Source: Fragilaria crotonensis
Lineage: Eukaryota > Bacillariophyta > Fragilariophyceae > Fragilariales > Fragilariaceae
Length of the DNA stretch: 24,787 nucleotides
Assembly (NCBI GenBank): GCA_022925895.1
Contig: JAKSYS010000795.1
Location: forward strand, 1-24,787
Direction of reading: 5' to 3'
The notes under the pieces were generated by a model. That model was not told the origin of the DNA. It saw nothing but the letters and a program-made list of their open reading frames with translations, and did not search any database. Each line of letters starts with the position of its first letter. Within the stretch, counting starts at the first letter, position 1. Position numbers and translations under genes: made by a program. Below are positions 9,101-19,731 of the stretch, piece after piece.

Positions 9101-12100
9101 GTCCTCGAAGTCACCGACCACCGCCCTTTCGAATGGACTCGAAACTTTCTCTGATGACGAGTAATAGCGACGAAGCTGGTCGACCTTTGGTGACAACGCC
9201 CGGTGTTCCATCATCAATTTCGCTACAAATTGCACTGGAAAAGGCGCGTGTTCCCGAAAGCCATACAGCACCGAGCAGCTTTGATCGACTGAGAAGGCAT
9301 CAACCCTCAAATGCAGAAGAACTCTCCCTGCAACATTTTGATAGCAACAAGTGGGAAGGGGAACAAAAGGATACCACAGTATTCGGTGACGATGCCAGCG
9401 GCGAAGATGGCTTCGTTTCCGATTTGAAGGTGCTCCAAGGTGCTATTGATGAGATGAGGACACGTAATATCCATTCCTGGAGGGAAAAAGCGAGCGCACT
9501 TGAGCGCTTAGAACAACACTTCGCCCGTCAGCACGCCGAGAACCAGAGGAACGCCAAAGAAGTGTATGATTTGGAAGATCAGCTTCTTATCGCAGACAGC
9601 GCCTTTACAGAGGAGTTGGAGAAGCTTACGTTGGAGGCCAAGCGAGAAAAGAATCACGCCCAGAAGCTAGCTAAAGAACTTGAATCGGCAACGAGCAACA
9701 GTTCATCGTACGAAAAAGTAGCGGAGCAGGCGGTGTCTTCCATTGAAAGTCTTCATCAAGAAACGATCCGCCTCAAAGCTGACCTGACAAGGAAGGAGGC
9801 TGAATCTGAGAAACGTCTTCTCGATTTCAACACACTATTGGGAGAGCAACAACGTTTGGCGGAGAAGTTGAAGGAGGTACAGAATCAGGCTAGCGATCTG
9901 AGCTTCGAACAAAATGAAGCTGAAACTGTCATCAAAGAATTGGAATCGAAAGTAAAGAGCCTGACAGAAGACCGAGATCGCTTGAAACTCGAACGAGATA
10001 AAGATCGCCTCCAGATGGATGTACTGCAGTTGGAATCTGAGGATATTGCCGACGTCAAAACCCGGTTGCGTTCGAAGCAAGACGAGATCGATAGCTTAGT
10101 GCAAACAAACGACTCCTTGTCAGCAAGAGTGTTCGAGCAGCAAAAGATGCTTTCGCAAGAAGTCGAGAAACGCGAAGCCGAAAGTGAGACGCTGGCTTTG
10201 AAAGTGCAGACACTGACATTAGAGTTGGCCTCAGCCAAAAAGCGCGCAGAGGATGCAGCTGGCGACCAGCAAAGCTTTCGCAATGCTGTGCACGAAGAAC
10301 AAATTGCGCTTCGAGAAAAACTGCGCCACGTCGAGGCAGAGCGCGATCATCTTCACCAGCTACGGCATACTGATCTTTCCGAGATGGAAACGTTGAAGTT
10401 AGAATCGGCAATACGTGCTGATCTGGAGAAGCGACTCAAGGCTGCTGGATCCGAGATTGATAGACTGAGGGCAGCCCGAAGCAAAGTGTATGACGAGATT
10501 GCTGTGGTAAGGGCCGAGGCGGCAACTAGAGTCGAAGAAAAGGACAACGCAGCACAACAGCTCAAGCTCGAGCTTCACCAAGCCAGAATTGAGGCAACGT
10601 CGCTTCGTCGTCGCTTGGTAGACGCCACTGCTGAGAATGATCGAATTCGTAAAATATCCGAGGAAGACCATCATCGAATGACGGCAAAACTGGGGGCCGC
10701 CAATGACGAGCTGTCTCATTTGCGAGCTGAAGTGGAAGAGTCTATGCACGCTATGAACTTGAGCAAGAAGGAGTTAAAGGACCTTAAGATTACAATACGA
10801 GCACGCGAGGAAGAAACATCTAGTCTTAAGGCTGAACTTGATCGCGTGAAGAGTGAGCAAGCTGAATCAACGGACGCGAACAAGAAACTAATGGATAGTT
10901 TGCACGACCTCCGAAATACTACAAGGGCTCAAGTGATGGCAATTACTGAGAAGAAGCGAGAGAACGAGATTATTTTGGAAAAAGAAAGGGAGAAGAGCTC
11001 ACTGCTAGACGCTGAGATTAGTCGGTTGCTGGATGAGTTGGCAAAGGTGCGAAAAGAACAAGAACTTGACCGCGACGGTCTTGGAATTTTGAAAGAAGAT
11101 CTTGCCAAGCTGCTGAAAGAAAAGTCTGACGCATTGAACAAAGCAGCCCTTTTGGAAAGGCAGCTTAAAGAAATCGAAGTAAAGGCGGAAGACCTTGAGC
11201 ATGAATTGGAGCTCACGAAATTGAAATCAAATGAAGATTTGCTGCGCAAGGCCAAGGAGGAGTATCGTTCAGTGCAGTCCGCTCACGCCCAACTCACTGA
11301 AGCTATAAATGGGCTCACCTCAGAGAGAGACGCACTCGTTCATGACACAAATCTTTTGAGACGGAACCTAGAGAGCGTCCAAAAGGCAAAGGCGGCGATA
11401 GAGACCAAGGCAGCTGGGCTGGAGACATTGCTGGAGCAACGCAAACACATGATCGACGACCTCGAGCATCAATTGAAGATAGCCGACATGCGATCGAATG
11501 GAGAGCCAATGAAAAAAGCACGGCAAGAGATTCGGGCGCTACAAAAAACAGTAGCTGAATTGCAAGTCGCTCTCGAAGATATGAAAGGGCAGCGCGATAG
11601 TTATCATGACGCAGTCGAGGCTCGAAATGCCGAGCTAGGGAAGAGAGAAGGCATTCAACGGGAATTGGAAAGTCGCATCATGAAACTGGAGAACAACAAG
11701 ACGGAAATGAAAGGCCAGGTGTCGACCATGCTTTCCAAGTTGCGCATCACCGAGCACAATGCCAATGAGATTCAGAAAAAGTTGGCCACCACTATGCAAA
11801 CCATGGCTGAGATGGAACTGGCCCGAAGCGAGCTTCAACAAGAGTTTGATGCCACAATCCAGAAGCGTGGTGAATTGGAGCGATTGTGCGACGATCTTCG
11901 TCAAGAGCTGGAGACAGCCATCGCCAAGCGGGACGAGTTGGAGCGAGCGTGTAGTCGTCTCGAGGAGGCAGAGGCTTTGCGCAATGAATCATATGGTCGT
12001 GCTCGACAGCAAGAAGACGCAGAAGAAGAACGACACGGTCGCATTGAATCCGTTATGCGAGCGATGGAGCAGGAGATTGGATCTCTGCGCCATCAACTCG

Positions 12101-12360
12101 CCACTAGACCTTCGGATGGGGTGACGCTTGGGGATTTAAGGGCCGAGCGGGAACGGTACGAAGAGGCGTCCCAATTGATTGTGACTCTAGCTCATCGAGC
12201 GAAGACTTCGACGGAGCAGCGGGATCGTATGATTCGAAAGCTTAAAGGAAGTCTTGTGCAGCTATCGGAGCAGAAAGAAGCGGAGATACAGACTTTGAGA
12301 GCAAGGTTACACGAATGGGAGCGTTCGATTGTGCGAGACGAGGAGTACCATTGGCGATGA
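6134..12360 (+). CDS. Kinesin-like protein with a degenerate motor and a very long coiled coil (one frameshift near 7112)
   Basis: The protein-like sequence uses frame 6134-7186, then from about 7112 the frame ending at 12360, about 2,070 residues in total. Residues 1 to about 200 are Ser/Thr/Gln-rich and look disordered. About 7018-7690 follows the kinesin motor order: VYAFVLEI(T)NDK (like EIYNE), NVEFLLRQG, RSHS at 7300-7311 where switch I N-x-x-SSRSH is expected, YLQFVHLPSSD at 7393-7428 in place of LVDLAGSE, RQSLSALGTI at 7474-7503, and FRDGTLTKVLQRSL at 7543-7584. No GxxxxGK[ST] P-loop is visible, so ATP hydrolysis is unlikely; Smy1, Costal-2 and KIF26 are known kinesin relatives of this kind. 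Next comes an acidic disordered linker with a 3 x 30-residue repeat and a doubled RMDSKLS motif, then about 980 residues of heptad-like coiled coil (9421 to the stop). Likely role: structural or cargo scaffold on microtubules (inference). The start ATG at 6134 is uncertain; a second is at 6149. Confidence 0.65.
8161..8430 (+). repeat. Three tandem 90-bp (30-residue) repeats inside the kinesin-like gene
   Basis: Units start at 8161, 8251 and 8341 with period exactly 90 bp. Each encodes [LI]SSPxxxES[LM]xxLxYS followed by a Gln-rich helix-like tail. Units 1 and 3 are closest at their starts; units 2 and 3 share YSHEEL. Confidence 0.9.
8704..9174 (+). repeat. Two spaced copies of an RMDSKLS-centred motif in the linker of the kinesin-like protein
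   Basis: Copy 1 (about 8704-8775) reads R-P-T-P-Y-R-M-D-S-K-L-S-G-M-T and copy 2 (about 9109-9174) R-P-P-P-F-R-M-D-S-K-L-S-L-M-T, both followed by acidic S-D-D or S-D-E. The spacing is about 405 bp. They lie in otherwise low-complexity acidic sequence, so the conserved core may be a docking or phosphorylation motif (inference). Confidence 0.6.
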
Positions 12361-12554
12361 GGTCGTTTTTGTCTCCTTCATTTTCAATAGCCACCAGTAT
12401 GAGTCGCTGACAGCCAGAGTATAAGTTAGAATGGTTGACTAGCTTCTATGTAGTAGGCCTTGGCACAAGGAAAGGTCTACTAGAGATTTGGTCTGAAGAA
12501 CGATCCAATGCACTCTCTCTTGGCTGCTGGCTATGGGAAATGGGAAGGGAGTAC
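12361..12554. other. 3' flank of the kinesin-like gene with a hairpin
   Basis: The 194 bases between the stop codon and the LTR element hold an 11-bp near-perfect inverted repeat, TAGTAGGCCTT (12451-12461) and AAGGTCTACTA (12472-12482). It has one G/A mismatch that would be a G-U pair in RNA and a 10-base loop. It could be a 3' UTR structure; its function is unknown. Confidence 0.35.
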
Positions 12555-13452
12555 TGACAGACTTCCAGTATCGATCTACATATTTTTACATCTATCCCGA
12601 TCCCTAATTACTGCCGCCCGTGTGCACAGTAAAACGTTACATCCGTGCTCCAGTAACCAGTGCGACACTGCACGACTGGAATCAAAACTCTCGTCGATTC
12701 AAATCATGTTCATCTCATCCCATGAGCATGAACACTCATTTTCAAACGAGACTCAACGCCTCGTGTACCGACGACCACACCGCGGCACGAAACGACGTCT
12801 CTGAGAAACGAGGAGTGTTCCTCATTGTTCCCAGGAACACTCCCCTTCATTCAGACCTCTCATCTGTTGCACCTCCTCACTCCTTTCACAATTGTCGAAA
12901 TTACTCATTTTAGTGCCACTTACCTTTTTCTGCACATACTGTGAATATTGCACATCATGAATGAAATTGACCATGACGAATTTTACCGCCGGTCGTCAAA
13001 TTGTCAACCTCACCATACTGTACATATATCAGTAGTCAGTACGACGGTACTCACTATTACGACAGCACACAACACGGCAATCAGTACAGCAGTACTTTTT
13101 GCACATCACTTCCTCTGCCCGGCCATAGTCCGTGCACGTCTGAGTCTATCGTTACCGTACATAACGATAAACTATTAGACAGTGCCCACTATGACCAAAG
13201 CGATATTATTACTAGTCAGTCCCTCGCACATTTATGTAGCGATAGACCGACAGATAGTATACGTATCGTTGTCTGTAGCGGTAGACAGCATTGTATTGCT
13301 GTACCGTTTATAGACACACTAAGCAGTAGTCAGTGTCGTACTAGACACTTACCTACTGGGGGCGTACCCCCGTAACGGTTACGTCCTGGTTCTTAACCCG
13401 AACCCTATGCCGACATGCGCGTCGACAGGTTCCGTTAACCCGAACCATATCA
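12555..13452 (+). repeat. 5' LTR (898 bp)
   Basis: Begins TGACAGACTTCC and ends CCATATCA. It carries a TATA-like TACATATATC at 13021-13030, a perfect 11-bp hairpin at 12812-12843, and two GGTTC...GAACC inverted motifs near the 3' end (about 13388-13446). Compared with the right LTR I count nine substitutions, all before about 12912, and ten indels. Confidence 0.92.
12812..12843. repeat. 11-bp perfect inverted repeat in the 5' LTR
   Basis: GGAGTGTTCCT (12812-12822) and AGGAACACTCC (12833-12843) with a 10-base loop. The same hairpin is present unchanged in the 3' LTR at 17931-17962. It may be an RNA structure in the LTR transcript or a palindromic factor site. Confidence 0.7.
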
Positions 13453-13524
13453 TGGTTGCTCGCCAGGTTGCTATCCTGGTAGCTCACCTGGTTGCTCGCC
13501 AGTCTTCTATCCTGGCCGGTCGCC
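13453..13524 (+). repeat. Primer-binding-site region: tandem 36-bp duplication
   Basis: Directly after the LTR, a 36-bp unit starting TGGTTGCTCGCCAG is present twice (13453-13488 and 13489-13524). The first 14 bases are identical and the CTATCCTGG core is shared. Position and leading TGG (complement of a tRNA CCA end) mark it as the primer-binding site. It is not the usual initiator-Met type of Copia elements (TGGTATCAGAGC), so the primer tRNA is not identified. CCAGG/CCTGG blocks in each unit can pair as hairpins. Confidence 0.55.
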
Positions 13525-13833
13525 GGGTTCCCTCCCCGGAAACTCAGACCACTTTCAATTTAAATTTGGTGCCTAGCACCGATTTAAATTGTTCTAACCT
13601 TTGTTCTTTCCTTTTCCAGACCTCAATCAATACCAGCAGTACATGTTCCTACTGCCTGAGAATTGAAATTCTCATTCCTTGTGCTCACTTTTTTTTGCAA
13701 AACTTGTCTAACCCAACTCACCCTTCATCCTCAAACTTTGCAACTCTCACCATGGTCAACCCAGCACTAACCCATTTGCCTCCCAACTGAGGCCAACTGC
13801 CCACCCACCCATTGTGTCAAACCAACGACGCAC

Positions 13834-16416
13834 ATGGCAAACTATGTCGCCGCCAACGGCGACATTACAGCTCCTTTTGATGCACTCAAAAATGCTGTCC
13901 TACCTTTCACGAAGCATTCCTTTTCCTATGTTGCAACTACTAACACTTCTTTCATTGCTGAATCTAACACCTACAGGCCCAAGAAGAGCCCCAAGCAAGC
14001 TCCAGGCCATTTTCAGCACTCCGCCACGGCCCTGACTCCAGAGCAAGAGTCCGCCGTCATCTCGCGTTTCCTTGAAATCATCGATCAAGAACGCCTCCAT
14101 GGTCAAGACACCAACAACAGAGTTAACTACGCCTGCGAACTCTCCTACGAAGCAGGATCTACCGATATGGGTCGCTCCCATTCTCTTTCCATCAAACCCG
14201 GCGCCATCAACGACAACGCAGCCGCCAAATTCCAAGACAACCAAGACAATACGCGCACTACCTTGCTTCCACCATCATCCCGCGCCAAGAAGACCTCCTC
14301 GCCTCCTACGAAAGGCCTATCAAGAACCAACGTCAGATTCAATTTTAACGTCAAACCATCAAGATCAAGAACAACAATGAAGTCGCGAAATGCGACTCTT
14401 TCAAGATTCCGGCGACGAACGCCGAAGACCTCCACTACGACAAGAGGGGTATCATCCAAACCGCCTTGAAAAGGGCTCTCCAATGCATGTCCTCAATCAA
14501 AATTCCGACGCATACTCGAGGAGAAATCGTCCGAACAGTGGACTGCATCAAAGAATTAGCGCAGAACTCACGTTTTTCTACGCCGTGCAAGCGCGAAGCT
14601 CGCAAGAGCGATTCTGACGACGACACCACATCCAGCGAAGCCAGAGCTTCCCACAACATGTCTACTCACCTCCAGGCACCAAGAACTGACAGAGAACAAG
14701 CAAAAACAATAATGGCAATCTTGGACAAATTCCAGGGCCAAACTTGCAAATTCTCTTCTGAGTGCCTCTCCAAGTCTCCAGAACTGCTGAATCTACCTCC
14801 AAGTACTACAATGATGCAGCTTCCTATGAGATTGGAAGAACTTCACAGAATTTTCTTCCCAACTTCACCTGAGAATGTCATCCCATTACTCAAGCACCAT
14901 ATTAATGTGGTCACACACGATGGCAAACTCACTTTCCCTGTGACCCCTTTGGTTACAACTTCCCATCTAACTGTCGGCACTTCAATTGCTACTCAGAATG
15001 ATGAGAACACCCCCGTCCACGCACGCTGACGCCATCAATGGCCCCGTTCCGCACGATGGAATTGGTCCGATGTCCGAACGCGACCCCGGAAATGAAAATG
15101 CCGTTAACCCCAACTTCAATGACGACATTTTCGATAACGGCCTTGACATAGGTAACATGTCATGCGGAATCCGATGGAAACGAACAATGATGACAGAGAT
15201 ATTCATCAAGACTCCCCGGACGAGAAATCGAAATTCCCTACGTCGAATTCCTCCCACGCCGCCCTACACAGACAAGACTCCCGCGGACACCACCTACGAA
15301 TCTGCGGACATGCTGACGACTACGATTCCAGCACAGACACAGACAACGTCCGCCTTCCGCCACCCGCCGGACACCAAGATCTACCCTGCCACAGACATCC
15401 TGCACAAGAAAACTACCCGATTCTCAGTCACACTTCCACAATTTTGGAACAGAAAGCCTGCAGCTTTTGAAAGCTGCAATCCCTTCAGTTTTCTGTCAAT
15501 TGCTGAGAACTCTCACAATTTGCATCCCACCACCGACAGCGCCTCCGATTGCCTACTATCTACGACTGCAGGCATCACCAACTTGATCAAGACAATGTCA
15601 CACAATCACCCAGAATACCCATACACAAACAAGACACCAGAGACACTCCTTCATGTCATTCCTGGTGAGTCTAGTTCTGTGTGTTCAAACAATGAAAACA
15701 AAGAAAAATCTATTACTTGCAACTCACTTACTCCTCCTGGCCACAGACACAATGATGTGAATGTAGCAACAGAGGATTATTGCAATGTGATAAGATATGA
15801 ATTGGAAAAACAACACAGCCTTTGCAAACACAATGCCCTTGCTGTTCAAACTCCCAGATCATTACTTTCACCCACAAAAATTCCGAAAACACAGACATCA
15901 ACAACAAACGCTCCGTCACCTGAAAATGCACCTCCAGAAGGAGCAAATGCTCACCAAGAAGTGCACCACCCAATGTTTGCAAACACGCCAACTAATTGTG
16001 AAACATTTTTTGATGACAATGAGCATGAAAACAATGATGATGAACTGCCTCAAATTCCCTTAACCTCCCCAGATGCCCTGACATCATCAACCAGAACCGA
16101 CTTCACATATCCACCGATTGAAGACCTCACAAGGACGCTCCTGAAATATGCCAAGATTGCAAACCTTCAGAAACTTAGCTTCCCAACTGACCTTCTCTCA
16201 CGAAGGAGACAATTCAATGCCTTCATGGATAACCTCCGAATCATATGCAGCATATCACCATGGACACGCCAAGTCTTTGACCTTTGGCCGAGACAAATCA
16301 ATTACTCTCATCCATGTGTTGGTATTGCAATCTTCAATCTGATTTTCACCAACATCTGTGAGCCCTGCCAGACACACATTATTGACTGTTCCCAGATGCC
16401 AGAACAGCCATTCTGA
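13834..16416 (+). pseudogene. N-terminal and middle part of the LTR-element Gag, frameshifted
   Basis: Coding-like sequence starts at ATG 13834 (a 12-codon ORF at 13752-13790 precedes it), then changes frame near 14240-14255 to the frame ending at 15029. That frame has an in-frame TAA at 14346. It then returns to the first frame for most of 15000-16416. The middle (about 15030-15970) is an Asn/Thr/Pro/His-rich, probably disordered region in which frame choice is uncertain. The last part (about 16110-16410), with LLKYAKIANLQKLSFPTDLL and ICSISPWTRQVFDLW, looks like the start of a Copia-type Gag helical domain. Product role: capsid-forming Gag of a retroelement. The family assignment is inferred from position and the downstream CCHC. 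Confidence 0.55.
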
Positions 16417-17463
16417 CTCTAAGACGTCACTGTGCACCGCTCACCCAAGATCACATTGAACGCACGCGAATCCTTCTACTCCATCAAGCAAGGACATCAA
16501 GAAGTTGCAACATCCTACTTGAATCGCATTCGGACATTATCGCGCGACTGTTATCACGCCGGAATCACAAACACCGATGCTGATATAATCAAACGAGCCA
16601 TTCATGGCGGCAGCAATCACCACTTCTATGCTGCTTCCTACCAACGCTTTGATGCCGACATCCGTCGAGCAGAATTACATGACAAAGAACTACCAACTTT
16701 TGCTGAACTTGAGAGCCACTTATTGAATATTGATGATTCCTGTGGACTTACTCTCCCTTCCCAAAACCAGCACAATTACAACCAACATGCAAATTCTGCA
16801 CACCAACCTTCATCAAGACTGCCTTTTCAACATCAAGGCACAACTTATGATGATTATCCACCACATCAACAGCACCAAGCCTTCACCAGTTCTTCAATGA
16901 TGCAACCAAGTGCAGCCAAAATCAATAACAGGCCACCACATCAAGTTGAAAATCTAACCAACACTCTGGCCTCCGCACAGCATCCAAGAAGACAAAACAA
17001 TGACAATGATTGCAGTATTGCAATGCAACATCCTCAACCTTTTCAAAAGCAACATCGCAACACAAGACCTCATTTCAGACAAAATTCTTCAAACAATGCA
17101 AATCAAAGGCGTCCTCCAGATAACTTCAGCTCACCCAATGCTGCAAATATTACATGCTACAATTGTGGACAACTTGGCCACTATGCTAATCGATGCATAA
17201 CCGTCAACAGATCACAAAACAGCAACCACGGAGGACTCCCAAACACAAATCCAAACAATGATGAAACCGCACCCCACAACCAACGTGCTTATTACATCAC
17301 TGATTCAATTCCATCTCACTCACATGCTTTTCACCATCAAGCATACATTGCCTCCTGCAATGACCAGGGCAACTTCAACTGCCCAAAACCAGTTACTTCA
17401 TGGCCTGATATTGACACACCTGAGCAAATGGCAATCAACAGAGTATTCCTCAATGATTTCTAA
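16417..17463 (+). pseudogene. C-terminal Gag domain with CCHC zinc knuckle
   Basis: Frame 16432-17463 continues the Gag helical domain (SFYSIKQGHQEVATSYLNRI, then LPTFAELESHLLNIDDSC), an Asn/Gln/His-rich linker, and the nucleocapsid knuckle CYNCGQLGHYANRC (codons 17155-17196; C-x2-C-x4-H-x4-C). It is in the same frame as the preceding ORF but separated by TGA (16414) and TAA (16420). In the frame starting 16407 a Gag-like stretch (ILTLRRHCAPLTQDHIERT) bridges the gap, so two compensating indels between about 16407 and 16460 explain the break. After the stop only 212 noncoding bases remain before the 3' LTR, so no pol follows. Confidence 0.7.
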
Positions 17464-17675
17464 CCATCAGTTCCAATATCTCCATACAGGCCAACAACAA
17501 GACACACTACACATCAACTACACTGAAAACCTTGTGAATCACATTTCACAGACATTCCCAAAAAAAAATGCAAGTCTCACCCAAACAAAAACAATCTTCA
17601 GATCAAAAGATTCTGTATGTTTCCAAAGCAAATGCTACAACATCAGAAATCAACAGAGATTTGATTCAAGAGGGG
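17464..17675 (+). other. Noncoding segment and polypurine tract before the 3' LTR
   Basis: No ORF of note. The segment ends in the purine run AAGAGGGG (17668-17675), directly abutting TGATAGAC of the 3' LTR. This is the position and composition of the plus-strand priming site in LTR retrotransposons. Confidence 0.75.
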
Positions 17676-18565
17676 TGATAGACTTCCAGCCAGTATCGCC
17701 CTACATATTTTTACATCTATCCCGATCCCTAACTGTCGCCCGTGTGCACAGTAAAACGTTACATCCGTGCTCCAGTAACCAGTGCGACACTGCACGACTG
17801 GAATCAAAACTCGTCGATTCAAATCATGTTCATCTCATCCCATGAGATGAACACTCATTTTCAAACGAGACTCAACGCCTCGTGTACCGACGACCACACC
17901 GCGGCACGAAACGACGTCTCCGAGAAACGAGGAGTGTTCCTCATTGTTCCCAGGAACACTCCCTTCATCAGACCTCTCATCTGTTGCACCTCCTCACTCT
18001 TCTCACAATTGTCGAAATAATTCATTTTAGTGCCACTTACCTTTTCTGCACATACTGTGAATATTGCACATCATGAATGAAATTGACCATGACGAATTTT
18101 ACCGCCGGTCGTCAAATTGTCAACCTCACCATACTGTACATATATCAGTAGTCAGTACGACGGTACTCACTATTACGACAGCACACAACACGGCAATCAG
18201 TACAGCAGTACTTTTGCACATCACTTCTCTGCCCGGCCATAGTCCGTGCACGTCTGAGTCTATCGTTACCGTACATAACGATAAACTATTAGACAGTGCC
18301 CACTATGACCAAAGCGATATTATTACTAGTCAGTCCCTCGCACATTTATGTAGCGATAGACCGACAGATAGTATACGTATCGTTGTCTGTAGCGGTAGAC
18401 AGCATTGTATTGCTGTACCGTTTATAGACACACTAAGCAGTAGTCAGTGTCGTACTAGACACTTACCTACTGGGGGCGTACCCCGTAACGGTTACGTCCT
18501 GGTTCTTAACCCGAACCCTATGCCGACATGCGCGTCGACAGGTTCCGTTAACCCGAACCATATCA
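17676..18565 (+). repeat. 3' LTR (890 bp)
   Basis: Begins TGATAGACTTCC and ends CCATATCA; it is about 98-99% identical to the 5' LTR. It contains the same hairpin (17931-17962) and TATA-like TACATATATC (18137-18146). Relative to the left copy it has a 4-bp insertion (CCAG), 3-bp and 2-bp deletions, and seven single-base deletions. Confidence 0.92.
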
Positions 18566-18998
18566 AGTACATGTACAGTAGAGGCGAACTCTGGTACAAG
18601 AGTACCAGGTACAAGTACCTTCAACCTTCAATGATTACTCCATACTATCTACTGTACTGCAGTTACTACCGTAAATTGCGCCCTTTAAGGGATGGGGAAT
18701 GTACATGAATCACTTTTTAAATCTCATGATCACCACAAACTTTTATTTTTTTCATGTACAAGATTCCTTCAAGATTTCTTGCAGTAGGAGTAGTCCACGA
18801 CTTCGGGACAACCATGTAACACGTGGCTGGAACAATGGCATGCTCGCTCATACTATCTGGTTCATTGTTTCAATTCAACATTGTTGTGGTTATGACCTGC
18901 TGTTCTTGACAAAGAAGTCAAACACGAGGAGGAAAGCAATGCAGACAGTACACACTGAACAAGAGCAAGAAGTAGCACAAGTAAGAATCTGATCGTTC

Positions 18999-19004
18999 TT
19001 TATT
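18999..19004 (-). promoter_or_regulatory. AATAAA polyadenylation signal candidate (minus strand)
   Basis: The minus strand reads AATAAA here, 14-19 bases past the stop codon of the minus-strand reading frame that ends at 19018. The close placement supports that stop as a genuine former gene end. Confidence 0.35.
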
Positions 19005-19017
19005 ATTTCGTAGTTTT

Positions 19018-19731
19018 CTAATCTACTACATAATCAACCTCATCTGCCTCAAAGAGCAGCGCTAATCTTTCAATCGTACCAGTAGCAAATTTCTTTCTGG
19101 TGCTACTTTCCATGATTTCCATCTTTCCAGTAGAAGCAGCAGCAATGCTGGGGCTTTGCCTTCCCTCTGCGAAGCCTCATTATTCTGCACCGGTGCCATC
19201 TTCTCCACAATGCAATTGCTTGCTAGTATGCCTGGATGGCATCAAAAATTCATTTCCATAACTTCTTTCTTCTTCTTTGGCAAATTGCTTTGCCTCAGCG
19301 GTTCTTGTGACACTGTTGTGGGTGTGCAGCAGTTGTTGTTGTTGTCTTCGTAAATTGCGGCACATTCCTTCATGTGTTGTCGATGCGTCAATGCTGGACA
19401 CCCCTTGATTGTCAAAAAGGACACCAAAGAATGCTCTGCAGAACTGGGCGAGAGGAATGCCATTTCATCTTCAACACCTGCCTTCCGCTTTGATTACAAT
19501 GTTGGCCAAGAAAGTGGTGGCACCCTTGCTGGTGGAAATTGAAGCCTCTTCCCTTCCAGCAAGAAACTGTCAAGAATCTGCGCTTCTCGGAGCCTTGGAC
19601 TGACATCTTCCTCAACAAGTATGCCTCAAACCTCGAACATCATGTTGATAACATCATCATCAACCATTATGTTTGGCTTCTATGCCAATAACTTTGACAG
19701 TGATGCCATTTAGGTGATGAATGGTGCTCAT
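19018..19731 (-). pseudogene. Degraded minus-strand gene of unknown family inside the TA-flanked element
   Basis: On the minus strand an ATG at 19731 opens MSTIHHLNGITVKVIGIEAK. After stops and a frame change, protein-like sequence resumes with DDDVINMMFEV (before a TGA) and ILVEEDVSPRLREAQILDSF. An open stretch 19463-19242 follows, with CPALTHRQHMKEC and a Lys-rich tail. A final frame gives STRKKFATGTIERLALLF and an acidic end before TAG at 19018-19020. At least two stops and two frame changes are needed, so it is probably dead. The Cys/His spacing in CPALTHRQHMKEC is suggestive of metal binding but matches no motif I can name. It lies within the inverted-repeat element and could be its former protein. 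I do not recognise the family. Confidence 0.4.

Larger units (their letters stand above)
12550..18570 (+). mobile_element. Complete gag-only (non-autonomous) LTR retrotransposon with AGTAC target-site duplication
   Basis: Seen: two direct LTRs (12555-13452 and 17676-18565), both beginning TG and ending CA and flanked outside by AGTAC (12550-12554 and 18566-18570). A TGG-starting primer-binding-site candidate lies directly after the left LTR, and the polypurine tract AAGAGGGG (17668-17675) directly before the right LTR. The internal region of 4,223 bp encodes Gag-type sequence ending in a CCHC knuckle. No protease, integrase, reverse transcriptase or RNase H motif is present. Known: gag-only LTR elements (TR-GAG) depend on an autonomous relative for pol functions. 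The Gag portion resembles Copia-type UBN2-like Gag. The element inserted 194 bp downstream of the kinesin-like gene stop. Coordinates include the target-site duplications. Confidence 0.9.

Noticed and set aside
13407-13790. Plus-strand ORF crossing the LTR/leader boundary
   Set aside because: It spans the LTR end, primer-binding repeat and leader; repetitive content, no Gag similarity.
15660-15668. GTGAGT-like splice donor in the Gag middle region
   Set aside because: The frame stays open across it, and splicing is not expected in a gag-only internal region; no matching acceptor pair stands out.
17258-17845. 195-codon ORF overlapping the end of Gag and the 3' LTR
   Set aside because: Out-of-frame shadow of the CCHC Gag frame running into the LTR.
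12555-18565. Possible tandem duplication rather than an LTR element
   Set aside because: TG...CA ends, flanking AGTAC duplication, polypurine tract and CCHC Gag together fit only an LTR retrotransposon.
18699-18992. 97-codon plus-strand ORF in the left arm of the TA-flanked element
   Set aside because: Low-information composition, no motif, no supporting start context or partner signal.
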